This document shows positions 14,973 to 24,133 of a stretch of DNA of 34,513 nucleotides, in pieces. The stretch comes from Candidatus Falkowiibacteriota bacterium. Lineage in GTDB: Bacteria; Patescibacteriota; Patescibacteriia; UBA11705; JABHMO01. The position numbers and the translations under genes are program-made. The notes beneath the pieces are model-generated. The model did no database searches. It saw only the letters and a program-made list of their open reading frames with translations, and was not told the DNA's origin. Position 1 is the first letter of the stretch; every line of letters starts with the position of its first letter. The stretch is from assembly GCA_016214755.1 (NCBI GenBank), contig JACRNX010000011.1:1-34513 (forward strand). Reading direction: 5' to 3'.

Positions 14973-15908
14973 ATGGCAAATAAACAACCCTTCGTCTCTT
15001 CGACAAACTCAGAACTCAGAGCAACAAAAACAATAAAACAGTTACTTAGAGAAGGAGCAAATCGGCTTTTAAAAAACAAAATAACTTCCGCCTATTTGGA
15101 CGCGGAAATTATTTTATATTCAACGCTGAACAAAACGAGAGAATGGCTGTACGCCAATTTGAACACAAAAATTGTTCAAGCGCTGGCAGACAAGTATTAT
15201 TCGCTAATTGGCAAACGTGCAAGACATATTCCCATCGCCTATATAACTAATCGCAAGGAATTTTTTGGCCTGGACTTTTATGTTGACAAAACCGTTCTAA
15301 TTCCAAGGCCAGAAACAGAACTTCTCGTGAAGCAAACCATTGCGGAAGCAAGGCGAGACAATTTTAGACAGGACGATTTTAAAACAAACATAACTATCGC
15401 CGACATCGGCACTGGTTCTGGCTGTATCGTTATTACGCTCGCGAAAAAACTGCCACAGGCAAAATTAATCGCCACCGACATTTCAAAAAAGGCGCTGGTG
15501 ATTGCGAAAAAAAACGCCAAGCGGCACGGCGTCTCGTCCAGAATTAACTTTTTTCGCGGCGATTTGCTCAAGCCCGTCCAAAACAAAATAATTGACATCA
15601 TCATCGCCAATCTTCCCTATCTCGACTCAAAAATGAACAACCTCCTCCGTTCGCCTGATTCGCAAAGTTTAAAATTTGAGCCGACAATCGCGTTAAAAGG
15701 CGGGATTGACGGACTCAATCTGTATCGCCGACTGCTCAAGCAAATCAGCGCTATGAAAGACAAACCAACATTGCTATTGTTCGAAATCGGCGCGGGACAG
15801 GCCGTTGAGATGAAAAAAATTATAAGAAAATTATTTAAAAAATCAACAATACAGATTATCAAAGATTTAGCTGGATTTGATCGCGTCATCAAAATAAAAA
15901 CGCATTAG
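14973..15908 (+). CDS. prmC: peptide chain release factor N5-glutamine methyltransferase
   Basis: PrmC methylates the glutamine of the release-factor GGQ motif using SAM. Rossmann motif I is DIGTGSG (144-150). IPRPETE (110-116) is the conserved upstream block. The substrate-binding (N/D)PPY motif appears as NLPYL (213-217), a CPR-like variant as I recall. FEPTIALKGGIDGL follows. 311 residues. Residues ~7-17 are encoded by a CTTCGACAAACTCAGAACTC repeat of the CTGAG/CGAAGG type and lie before the first conserved helix, so the true start could be later, although no later ATG precedes the conserved domain. It is 39 nt after prfA. Confidence 0.94.
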   Translation: MANKQPFVSSTNSELRATKTIKQLLREGANRLLKNKITSAYLDAEIILYSTLNKTREWLYANLNTKIVQALADKYYSLIGKRARHIPIAYITNRKEFFGLDFYVDKTVLIPRPETELLVKQTIAEARRDNFRQDDFKTNITIADIGTGSGCIVITLAKKLPQAKLIATDISKKALVIAKKNAKRHGVSSRINFFRGDLLKPVQNKIIDIIIANLPYLDSKMNNLLRSPDSQSLKFEPTIALKGGIDGLNLYRRLLKQISAMKDKPTLLLFEIGAGQAVEMKKIIRKLFKKSTIQIIKDLAGFDRVIKIKTH

Positions 15909-15917
15909 CTTTTCATT

Positions 15918-15956
15918 GAAAAAAACGCGCCATTCGAAATTTTTCGAATGGCGCGT
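15918..15956 (-). terminator. strong terminator between convergent prmC and the 16238 operon
   Basis: Perfect 14-bp stem ACGCGCCATTCGAA (15925-15938) and TTCGAATGGCGCGT (15943-15956) with a 4-nt loop. On the - strand it is followed by TTTTTTTC, so it best terminates the - strand operon, and it can block + strand transcription as well. Confidence 0.85.
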
Positions 15957-16069
15957 AATAAATAAGATGGAGGGACACTAGAGCTGCTTCGCCTTCCTCC
16001 TGGGCTCAACACTCTTCAGCTCTCTACGAAGCCGCTTCGTAAGCGAGCGAACGAGGGGCCGAGTACTAG

Positions 16070-16197
16070 GATCCTTCGAGGCTCGTCCCTCTTTCCGCGG
16101 GACTCGCACCTCAGGATGACACCTCAGGGTGACATCTTCTCTTCTTGTCATGCTGAGGCCTGTGCTGAGTTTATCGAAGCGCTCTCGAAGCATGACA
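16070..16197. repeat. CTGAG/CGAAGG-family palindromes
   Basis: Two units: 16070-16138 (ATCCTTCGAGGCTCGTCCC ... CGGGACTCGCACCTCAGGAT, CACCTCAGGGTGACA) and 16146-16197 (TGTCATGCTGAGGCC ... GAAGCATGACA). The second matches the reverse complement of 23518-23566 with one mismatch. Confidence 0.8.
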
Positions 16198-16237
16198 TTG
16201 TTCAGAATGACAAATTGTCTTGCTTGTCTTGCTTGTT

Positions 16238-16411
16238 TTACTTGTTTTGACTGAACTCATTATCCCCTATTCTAAACTCAAACTGCGAAAAATCGATTTT
16301 CGGCGACTTGAAAAGGTTTCGGCCGAACAGCAAATTCCAGCCGTAAATTAAAAAACCGGCGCCGAAAATAATGGCGATTATCGCGATATAAATTTTTTCT
16401 TTCGACGACAT
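16238..16411 (-). CDS. 57-residue single-TM protein, unrecognised
   Basis: From the ATG at 16411: MSSKEKIYIAIIAIIFGAGF then LIYGWNLLFGRNL, one TM segment (about 7-28), followed by a polar tail (FKSPKIDFSQFEFRIGDNEFSQNK). An in-frame GTG at 16423 would add four residues. It lies 24 nt after the DUF3048 gene on the same strand and is the last gene before the terminator. Family unknown. Reading frame and hydrophobicity support a real gene. Confidence 0.55.
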   Translation of the reverse strand: MSSKEKIYIAIIAIIFGAGFLIYGWNLLFGRNLFKSPKIDFSQFEFRIGDNEFSQNK

Positions 16412-16435
16412 ACAACTAACCACTTATAAAACTAC

Positions 16436-17497
16436 TTAATACGTTACTTTCGGAAAATGCGACGGCACGACTTCTATCCACGTTGTTCCCGACAAAAAAG
16501 CGATTTCTTCGCCCGCGGCGTTAAAGAATCGCGTCCGCTCGCTCAAACTGGATCTGCGCCATTCTCCGTCTATCGCCTCGCCACCAGAAAACACTACTGC
16601 CTTGCCCGAACCGACTGTTTTCGTTTTTCTGCGTCCATACGAATCAATCACTTTACTCTCCGCGTACATAACCGCGATATTCTTCGCCCTAATTTCATTT
16701 CCATCCGCGTCTTTATACGCGGCGCCGGACTGTTCGCGCGAATAATCACCTCTCTCCGCGTCATATTTCCATTGAACTGAATACGCCGCGTCAGCAAAAT
16801 CAATATTAATTGTCTGCGGCGGCGCCACCGGGGCGCTGTTTTCGTTGAACGTTCTGTCCGGCCGGAACTTCCACGAAGAGAATTCATTCTTAACTTCCCA
16901 CTTCTTGTCAACCATTGCTTTAAATAATAATTCCGTTGAAGTAAAAATATTATGCGGCGCCGCTTTTGAATAATCGCGCCAAAAATATTTGCCGCTTGAA
17001 AATTCATTGAGGTCAAAAACACTTTTCCCTTTCAAATAATTGAGCGCGTCGTCACTGCCGCCAACGTGCAAATATGGGCCGTCAAACTCCAGCGCCCAAT
17101 CAGCAAAAAACGGCCGCGCAGAACGAACCGGGCCGATTTTTTTCACTTTCGGCTCGCTGTAAAAAACCGCCAGAAACCGAGTGATCGGCGCCTCGACGAT
17201 TGTTTCGTAAACTAAACTCGCCTGATTCAACCCGAACACCGGCCGCGCCTCGTTATGGTTATCAATCATCACGGAGAAAACGAGCGGCTCTTTTTCGCCG
17301 GAAAAACATAAGCCGTCGAGTCGCCGAATTTTCTCGCAAACAATTGGTTTTTCTTCAATGATTGCGTTAACAACTGATTCAATGTTCTCTCTCTGCGGCT
17401 GACCAACACTGATTATCGCGAGTCCTGCTACCACCGCGAGAGCGACTAAAACAATGATTCCCCATAATTCCTGTTTTTGCTTTTTCTTTTTTATCAT
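16436..17497 (-). CDS. DUF3048 (YerB-like) membrane-anchored protein
   Basis: 353 residues. A basic head and TM anchor (about 11-31, LWGIIVLVALAVVAGLAIIS) precede an extracytoplasmic domain. DUF3048 is recognised by MIDNHNEARPVFGLNQASLVYE, then ITRFLAVFYS and KKIGPVRSARPFFADWALEFD, with the C-terminal half carrying SGKAVVFSGG and GTTWIEVVPS. The usual B. subtilis relative is a lipoprotein, but here there is no lipobox cysteine, so it is held by a TM segment. Molecular function is unknown. A MITE-like copy (17506-17661) ends 8 nt before its start codon. Confidence 0.88.
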   Translation of the reverse strand: MIKKKKQKQELWGIIVLVALAVVAGLAIISVGQPQRENIESVVNAIIEEKPIVCEKIRRLDGLCFSGEKEPLVFSVMIDNHNEARPVFGLNQASLVYETIVEAPITRFLAVFYSEPKVKKIGPVRSARPFFADWALEFDGPYLHVGGSDDALNYLKGKSVFDLNEFSSGKYFWRDYSKAAPHNIFTSTELLFKAMVDKKWEVKNEFSSWKFRPDRTFNENSAPVAPPQTINIDFADAAYSVQWKYDAERGDYSREQSGAAYKDADGNEIRAKNIAVMYAESKVIDSYGRRKTKTVGSGKAVVFSGGEAIDGEWRRSSLSERTRFFNAAGEEIAFLSGTTWIEVVPSHFPKVTY

Positions 17498-17505
17498 AAA
17501 AAGCT

Positions 17506-17661
17506 TATGGACATCACATTATGAAAACGCACTAAGAAATAAGAAAAAATCGATGAGCTGCGAAGTTTTGGAGCGTGAAAAAATTTGAGTCGTAGCCATA
17601 GCTACGATGAAAATTTTTTCCGCGAAAAACAAGCGGATCGCGATTTCTATGAACAATCATA
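17506..17661. mobile_element. MITE-like element, second copy with shortened right end
   Basis: Matches the full copy at 3033-3214 over its first ~143 bp with one difference (AAGAAAAAA for AAGAGAAAA). The right part jumps from GCGATTTCTATGAACA to ATCATAGAG, and most of the right inverted repeat is deleted. It lies between rplY and the DUF3048 gene, same orientation as copy 1. Confidence 0.8.
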
Positions 17662-17688
17662 GAGCACTTTTTTATTTGAATCAACTAA

Positions 17689-18381
17689 CTATTCTTTCTT
17701 CTCCGTTTTCTTTTCTACTTTTTTCTCCGATTTTTTGTCTGCTTCCGTGGTCACGCCCTCTGCTGGCGTCGCCGCCGCGCCTTCCGCTGGAACCGCCGCT
17801 GCCGGCGCCTCTTCCTTCTCCTCCTCTGGCACGGATATCATCGCCACCACTTCTTCCGGATTATCCATCACCTCAAAAGAAGCAGGAAATTTAACGTCTT
17901 TCACCAAAATTTTATCTTCTAACGTTTTAAGCGAAGAAACATCCACTTCAACCTCTGAAACAATGTCTTTCGGCAGACAGCGGACCGCGATATTATCAAT
18001 GTTTTGCACTAAAATGCCTTGCAAATCTTTGACCGCCGGCGCCACGCCCACCAATTTAATTCTGATATCCACTTCCAATTTTTGGCCTTCTTTAAATTGA
18101 TAAAAGTCAACATGGTTTATCGTGTCGCGCACTGGATCGCGGCTGATTTCTTTAATTAAAACATCGCGCGGCTTTTCTTCGCCTTCAATCAATAGAGAAA
18201 CAACCGCGCTGCCTCCGGCCGCGTCAAACACTTTATTAAAAGCAACGCCGTTTAAAAAAATTAAAATGTTTTTTTCCATTCCTTGTCCGTAAACAATGCC
18301 GGGGATTTCACCTTTCTGCCTAAAAACAATTAGTTTTTTCCCTTGCGCCTGCCGTAATTTTCCTTTTAGTTCGTGAACCAT
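17689..18381 (-). CDS. rplY: 50S ribosomal protein bL25 (general stress protein Ctc type)
   Basis: 230 residues. bL25 binds 5S rRNA. The L25 core is FRQKGEIPGIVYGQGMEK, then the beta-barrel with KEISRDPVRDTINHVDFYQ. The TL5/Ctc C-terminal domain carries LQGILVQNIDNIAVRCLPKD and VDVSSLKTLEDKILVKDVKFP. After the FEVMDNPEEVVAMISVPEEE block there is a low-complexity Ala/Glu/Lys tail (~190-230), common in this family. The early LRQAQG is ordinary L25 sequence and not a repeat. Upstream the spacer is filled by hairpin A4, downstream by the shortened MITE copy. Confidence 0.94.
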   Translation of the reverse strand: MVHELKGKLRQAQGKKLIVFRQKGEIPGIVYGQGMEKNILIFLNGVAFNKVFDAAGGSAVVSLLIEGEEKPRDVLIKEISRDPVRDTINHVDFYQFKEGQKLEVDIRIKLVGVAPAVKDLQGILVQNIDNIAVRCLPKDIVSEVEVDVSSLKTLEDKILVKDVKFPASFEVMDNPEEVVAMISVPEEEKEEAPAAAVPAEGAAATPAEGVTTEADKKSEKKVEKKTEKKE

Positions 18382-18413
18382 ATTCCGTTATGATGATTAA
18401 AGATTAAAGCGAT

Positions 18414-18578
18414 AATACAAGATGTACTGATTTATACTGATATACTGATTAGATAAAAGAGAGAGAAAGCAAGTAATCTGTAATCCGTAACTCATAACTT
18501 GTGAGACGAGTTATAATAAATCGAAATTCAAAATTTAGATCTCATCTGTATATCTACAATAATCTGTAATCTTGTATT
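18414..18578. repeat. word-iterated hairpin A4 between the zinc-ribbon-like gene and rplY
   Basis: Ends AATACAAGAT (18414-18423) and ATCTTGTATT (18569-18578), shared with A1-A3. The words here are TACTGAT and TATACTGAT on the left and CATCTGTATATC, AATCTGTAATC on the right. The middle adds TAATCTGTAATCCGTAACTC and a CTTGTGAGACGAG segment. The last base overlaps the stop codon of the 18578-18895 gene. Confidence 0.75.
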
Positions 18579-18895
18579 TAAATGTTTTTTACGAAATCTT
18601 TCCGCCGCAACGCGTCATGCAGTTCGAGAGCATCGTCAGCGCTGATCGGCCCGCGCTCTGAAAATTTTCCGATTTCTTCGCCTGCCAAGTCGGTCAAGAC
18701 GCCAAGCAAACTAACTGCTTCAGCCGCGAACGACACCAGCACGACAAGTCGGCTCGCGCAATTCTGGCATTGAACGTAAAGCAGATGCCCGACCGGATGC
18801 TCGTCAAGAAACTGAATCTTCGGGTCAGCTTGCTTCTCATGGCAAACCGGGCATTCGGAAATTAGTTTAATTGATTTCAAATGGTCAAATCGCAT
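18578..18895 (-). CDS. 105-residue zinc-ribbon-like hypothetical protein
   Basis: Two CxxC knuckles, CPVC (15-18) and CQNC (43-46), suggest one zinc site in the N-terminal half. The C-terminal half is helical and acidic (ISADDALELHDALRRKDFVKNI). The N-terminus (MRFDHLKSIKLISECPVC) fits my memory of small CPR hypothetical proteins, but no function is known to me. It lies between rodA and rplY on the - strand. The start ATG at 18895 has no Shine-Dalgarno sequence. Confidence 0.7.
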   Translation of the reverse strand: MRFDHLKSIKLISECPVCHEKQADPKIQFLDEHPVGHLLYVQCQNCASRLVVLVSFAAEAVSLLGVLTDLAGEEIGKFSERGPISADDALELHDALRRKDFVKNI

Positions 18896-18928
18896 ATTGT
18901 CTGAATGATACCAAATGATTAAAATATG

Positions 18929-20023
18929 TCAACTATGGACCGCTACGCTTTCGGTAAAACCAATAAAAGCCATGCTGACAATCAAAAAACTTCCGCCATA
19001 ACTTAAAAATGGAGCGGAAATTCCCATCACTGGCATAATGCCAAGATTCATGCCGATATTAATAAAAGCATGCAGAAAAAATAAAGTCGAAGCGCCTAAT
19101 ACCAAAAATAATCCAAAGTCATCGCGCGCTTTCTTCGCGATTTGAAAAAGCCGCCAAAACACTATCGCCCATAATCCCAATACTATCGTCACGCCAAGCA
19201 AACCCAGTTCTTCGGCAATGACGGCGAAAATAAAATCGGTCTGCGCTTCAGGAATAAATTTTAACTGGCTTTGCGAACCAAAGCCGAGCCCGCGTCCAAA
19301 CCAACCGCCTGAACCAACGGCGATGACCGACTGGGTGACATTATAACCGCTGCCAAACGGATCGTGCGTTGGATTTAGAAACACTAAAACGCGCTCGCGC
19401 TGATAATCTTTGAGCGCGAAATTCCAACCAACAGCGGCGATAACGACAAAAATCAGAAGCAATAAAATCAAGTATTTTTTCTTAAGCCGCGTAAGAATCA
19501 GGAGCGTGAACCAAATACCAAATAAAATCATCGCTGAACCAAAATCCGGCTGAAGCATTATCGGCAGAGCGAGGACAAGGCAAAAGAAGACGCTGACTAA
19601 AATATGTTTGGCGACTTGAAAGCGCTGGAACCGATTGCAAAAAAATTTCGCCAGCGCGATGATTAACACTACTTTGGCGAGTTCGGCCGGCTGGAATCCG
19701 AATCCGCCGAATAAAAACCAGCCCTTGGTGCCTCGAATGGCGCTGCCAAAAAACAGGACTAATAACAAAATCAAAAACATCGCCACCAATAACGTCCGGC
19801 TGTAAACGCGCCAGCTTGAATAATTAATCAGTCCGCAAACGATTAAAATGATAAAGCCGATGCCGCCGAAAATTATCTGCTTGTTGAAATCCGTGAAGTT
19901 CGCACCCGATTGACTTAGATTAACGCTGTATATCGCCGCCAGCCCAAGGCAAAAAAGCAAAAAGACCGCGATCAAAAGCGGCCAATCGAATCTTCTTAAT
20001 TTTTCCGTTGCTCGCTCTAACAT
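18929..20023 (-). CDS. rodA: rod-shape-determining protein RodA (SEDS glycosyltransferase)
   Basis: A SEDS-family peptidoglycan polymerase that works with a class B PBP during cell elongation. I start at the ATG at 20023 (MLERATEKLRRFDWPLLIAV), giving 364 residues. The longer open frame to 20128 runs through hairpin D and is repeat-derived. About ten hydrophobic spans. Signatures are GTKGWFLFGGFGFQPAELAK, FGSGYNVTQSVIAVGSGG, PEAQTDFIFAVIAEELGLLG (the loop with the conserved D and EE) and GISAPFLSYGGSFL. RodA rather than FtsW is favoured by FWRLFQIAKKA and by overall layout, but the split is not absolute. It is downstream of the 294-residue membrane protein. Confidence 0.92.
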   Translation of the reverse strand: MLERATEKLRRFDWPLLIAVFLLFCLGLAAIYSVNLSQSGANFTDFNKQIIFGGIGFIILIVCGLINYSSWRVYSRTLLVAMFLILLLVLFFGSAIRGTKGWFLFGGFGFQPAELAKVVLIIALAKFFCNRFQRFQVAKHILVSVFFCLVLALPIMLQPDFGSAMILFGIWFTLLILTRLKKKYLILLLLIFVVIAAVGWNFALKDYQRERVLVFLNPTHDPFGSGYNVTQSVIAVGSGGWFGRGLGFGSQSQLKFIPEAQTDFIFAVIAEELGLLGVTIVLGLWAIVFWRLFQIAKKARDDFGLFLVLGASTLFFLHAFINIGMNLGIMPVMGISAPFLSYGGSFLIVSMAFIGFTESVAVHS

Positions 20024-20026
20024 ATT

Positions 20027-20150
20027 TAGTGGGTAGGTTGTAGTGCGTAGGGGGTAGTAAGTAGGAGGGTAATGAGTAGAAATCTTTTCGGTTTTCCAGC
20101 CCAACAGTATCATACTACCATCTACCAACTACCACCTATAACCTATTTTC
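20027..20150. repeat. word-iterated hairpin D between the 294-aa gene and rodA (word GTAGGTGGTAG)
   Basis: Left arm on +: GTGGGTAGGTTGTAGTGCG, GGGGGTAGTAAGTAGGAGGG. Right arm: ACTACCATCTACCAACTACC, ACCTATAACC. It fills the 127-bp gap, with 3 bases before the rodA start codon on the - strand. Confidence 0.75.
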
Positions 20151-21035
20151 TTACTTCAACTCTCCTGAACTGCCGCTGCCGCCTTTGAACACGCTCGGGT
20201 CAAGGATATTGATGTCTGGAATAATCTGCAATTCCGCGCCGCCGGAAATTGATTGGAATAAATTAACTGTCTCTGTCCGTCTTTCGCCGGAAGACAAACC
20301 AGGCAGGACTGTTTGCGTAACACCGACGATTTTATCGGCCTTGCCGATTAAAACAATAAACCGCGGCTCCAAAAAACTGTAAGGGCTTCTATTTAACACG
20401 TCAAACTGGATGGTCGAAATCATTTCCTGTTCGCTCAATCCGCTTTTCTTCGAAGACAGCGCGACTTGATTTTCAAAACCAAACTGCATCACCTTTTCCT
20501 GCCAGGCGCTGAAATCCGCCACTTTTTTCCATTTAATATTCTCCATCATTAATTGCGCTGAACTGATTCCCGCGCCGTCGTCATAATTCAAATACAAAAT
20601 TAATTTGGACTGGCCGGGCAAAATGTATTCTGTTTTCACGTTTGTTTTTTCATCGCCGATCAAATAATAATAGTCGAGCGATTCCACCGCCCACTGGCTG
20701 TTTGGGTTGACAACAGAAGTGACGATGTCATGCGCGCCTCCGCCGCCTTTGATGATTTCCGTCTTCATTATCTGCAAATCAAGCGGCTTATTGATTTCCG
20801 CCAGCAACTGGTAATTCAGTTTGGATTTGGCGATATCCGCCTCAAGCGCTTGGCGATTCGCGCTTTCCGCCAAATAGAAATTAATCAACCCCCAAACGCC
20901 GTATAAAAGCAATCCGCCGCTGACTATCGCTAAACTAAAAACAAAAATTTTTCGCAATAAAACTCGATGCGTCACGTACCAATATCCGGCTTTAAGTTCA
21001 TCGTCGCTTAAATTGTCGTAAATTGTGTTGGGCAT
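20151..21035 (-). CDS. 294-residue single-TM protein upstream of rodA, unrecognised
   Basis: A short cytoplasmic head (MPNTIYDNLSDDELKAGYWY) precedes one TM segment (~30-54, IFVFSLAIVSGGLLLYGVWG) and a long extracytoplasmic domain. That domain has an Ig-like beta pattern (QWAVESLDYYYLIGDEKT, LSEQEMISTIQFDVLNRSPY, FIVLIGKADKIVGVTQTVLP) and a Gly/Ser tail (KGGSGSSGELK). In CPR genomes such proteins are seen near envelope genes. Co-transcription with rodA suggests an envelope role; this is inference. It has its own extended -10 promoter (21248-21276). Confidence 0.7.
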   Translation of the reverse strand: MPNTIYDNLSDDELKAGYWYVTHRVLLRKIFVFSLAIVSGGLLLYGVWGLINFYLAESANRQALEADIAKSKLNYQLLAEINKPLDLQIMKTEIIKGGGGAHDIVTSVVNPNSQWAVESLDYYYLIGDEKTNVKTEYILPGQSKLILYLNYDDGAGISSAQLMMENIKWKKVADFSAWQEKVMQFGFENQVALSSKKSGLSEQEMISTIQFDVLNRSPYSFLEPRFIVLIGKADKIVGVTQTVLPGLSSGERRTETVNLFQSISGGAELQIIPDINILDPSVFKGGSGSSGELK

Positions 21036-21111
21036 AGTTTAAAAATATAAAAATATAAAAACAGAAAAATTTTTAGCTTATTAGCTTTTTAGTATTTATC
21101 CTGTCTAAGTT

Positions 21112-21221
21112 GCCTAATAAGCTAACAAGCTACCACCTAAAAAGCTAATTCGTCTGAATTGCCTAATAAGCTAACAAGCTACCACCTAAAAAGCTAATTC
21201 GTCTGAATTGCCTAATAAGCT
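21112..21221. repeat. 49-bp direct tandem repeat, about 2.2 copies
   Basis: Units start GCCTAATAAGCTAACAAGC at 21112 and 21161, with a partial third at 21210. The first two copies appear identical, including the GTCTGAATT joint. Each unit carries TAAGCTAAC and AAAAAGCTAATT words, so the array is built from the same kind of word as the flanking hairpin. Confidence 0.9.
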
Positions 21222-21247
21222 ACAACCTACCACCTACAACCTATTTT

Positions 21248-21276
21248 ATTGTATCACAAACAAACTTGTTCGTTAA
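21248..21276 (-). promoter_or_regulatory. promoter of the 294-aa gene-rodA unit
   Basis: On the - strand TTAACG (complement of 21271-21276), 17-nt spacer, TACAAT (complement of 21248-21253) with TGA extension. The leader would be ~205 nt and include the tandem repeat. Confidence 0.5.
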
Positions 21277-21286
21277 ACTTTTCCCC

Positions 21287-21315
21287 TTCACGTTTTCTTT
21301 TTTTTATGCTAAAAT
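21287..21315 (+). promoter_or_regulatory. promoter of gyrB
   Basis: TTCACG (21287-21292), 17-nt spacer, TAAAAT (21310-21315) with a TGC extension. The start point near 21322 leaves a ~20-nt leader before the gyrB ATG at 21342. It diverges from the promoter at 21248-21276. Confidence 0.6.
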
Positions 21316-21317
21316 AG

Positions 21318-23459
<2,142 letters not shown>

Positions 23460-23517
23460 ATGGATAAATCACAAACCACAAATTACAAATCACAAACAAA
23501 TCACAAATCCAAAATAA

Positions 23518-23600
23518 CATGCTTCGAGAACGCTTCGATAAACTCAGCACAGGCCTCAGCATGACAACAATCTGTCACCCTGAGGCACTCGAAGGGTGAA
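23518..23600. repeat. CTGAG/CGAAGG-family palindrome
   Basis: 23518-23566 is the reverse complement of 16146-16194 with one mismatch. It is followed by TGTCACCCTGAGGCACTCG and AAGGGTGA. Intergenic, after gyrB. Confidence 0.8.
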
Positions 23601-23777
23601 TTTGTAATTTCGAATTTGTTTGCCTGCCCTGTAGCGAACGAAGTTCTGCTACTGGGGTGATTTGGTGCTTGTAATTTGTAATTTTGTTTATAGAATATCT
23701 TAACGAGTTGTTAACAATCAGTTGAAACGTTACGTGTAGGCGGTAGGACTGAACAACCCCTATCAAACACCACTTGC

Positions 23778-23806
23778 TTGCATTGTTTTTTATTTTGTTC
23801 TATAAT
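23778..23806 (+). promoter_or_regulatory. promoter of secE-nusG-rplK-rplA
   Basis: TTGCAT (23778-23783), 17-nt spacer, TATAAT (23801-23806). Predicted start near 23813. Confidence 0.8.
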
Positions 23807-23815
23807 AACGACATC

Positions 23816-23834
23816 AAGGCCAAAGGGCCTTTTT
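23816..23834 (+). terminator. hairpin with T-run at the 5' end of the secE transcript
   Basis: Stem AAGGCC (23816-23821), loop AAAG, stem GGCCTT (23826-23831), then TTT. It starts about 3 nt after the predicted transcription start, so it may be a 5' protective stem or an early attenuator instead of a terminator for an upstream gene. Confidence 0.45.
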
Positions 23835-23938
23835 AGATAGCTACAAATTACGGTTACAAAATTACAAATCACTACAAATGTTACAAATATTCAATACTAA
23901 AATTTGTATATTTGTAATAATTTGTAATTTGTAACATT
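23835..23938 (+). repeat. word-iterated hairpin E upstream of secE (word ACAAATTAC)
   Basis: Left arm CTACAAATTACGGTTAC, AAAATTACAAATCACTAC, AAATGTTACAAAT. Right arm TTTGTATATTTGTAATAAT, TTGTAATTTGTAAC. Ends 3-4 nt before the secE ATG at 23942. Confidence 0.8.
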
Positions 23939-23941
23939 ATT

Positions 23942-24133
23942 ATGAATTTAAAAGAAACCCGTTTCGTGAAATATCTAATCGAAGCCAAAGCGGAATTGAA
24001 AAAGGTCTCCTGGCCAACCCGAGCGGAAGCGACCAAACACACGCTCATCGTTATCGGCATCAGCTTGTTCGTCGCCGCCTTCCTCGGCGTTTTGGATTTC
24101 GCGTTCTCGAAAATTTTGACGCTGTTCCTGTAA
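23942..24133 (+). CDS. secE: preprotein translocase subunit SecE
   Basis: The essential small SecYEG subunit. 63 residues, single-TM bacterial form. The amphipathic helix carries FVKYLIEAKAELKKVSWPTR (KKVSWPTR is the family signature), then ATKHTLIVIGISLFVAAFLG and the TM segment. It heads the classical secE-nusG-rplK-rplA order. The start codon lies right after hairpin E and no Shine-Dalgarno sequence is present. Confidence 0.96.
   Translation: MNLKETRFVKYLIEAKAELKKVSWPTRAEATKHTLIVIGISLFVAAFLGVLDFAFSKILTLFL

Larger units (their letters stand above)
15909..16237. other. 329-bp convergent intergenic region
   Basis: Contains the terminator at 15918-15956, then a repeat-rich stretch. 15978-16066 is a run of CTTCG/GCTC motifs, 16070-16197 holds CTGAG/CGAAGG palindromes, and 16213-16250 is a TCTTGCTTG tandem. 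A 71-codon frame on the - strand here is repeat-derived and not a gene. Confidence 0.8.
23460..23941. other. 482-bp region between gyrB and secE
   Basis: In order: CAAATCACAAATT words (23463-23515), a CTGAG/CGAAGG palindrome (23518-23600), TAATTTGTAATT words (23668-23690), the secE promoter (23778-23806), a small hairpin at the start point (23816-23834) and word-iterated hairpin E (23835-23938). No gene is seen on either strand; a 63-codon - strand frame (23575-23766) is repeat-derived. Confidence 0.8.

Noticed and set aside
15978-16193. 71-codon frame on the - strand (MLRERFDKLSTG...)
   Set aside because: It consists entirely of CTGAG/CGAAGG palindromes that recur elsewhere; it has no start signals and its translation is repeat-derived.
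18334-18352. LRQAQG in L25 as a repeat-derived insertion like that in lgt
   Set aside because: The DNA (TTACGGCAGGCGCAAGG) lacks the CTTCGACAAGCTCAGG pattern and the residues fit normal L25 sequence.
20024-20128. 35-residue N-terminal extension of rodA
   Set aside because: It is encoded by the GTAGG/CCTAC word hairpin. The conserved RodA start (MLERATEKLRRFDWPL) is at 20023.
21112-21221. CRISPR-like array
   Set aside because: The 49-bp units are directly contiguous, with no unique spacers and no cas genes nearby.
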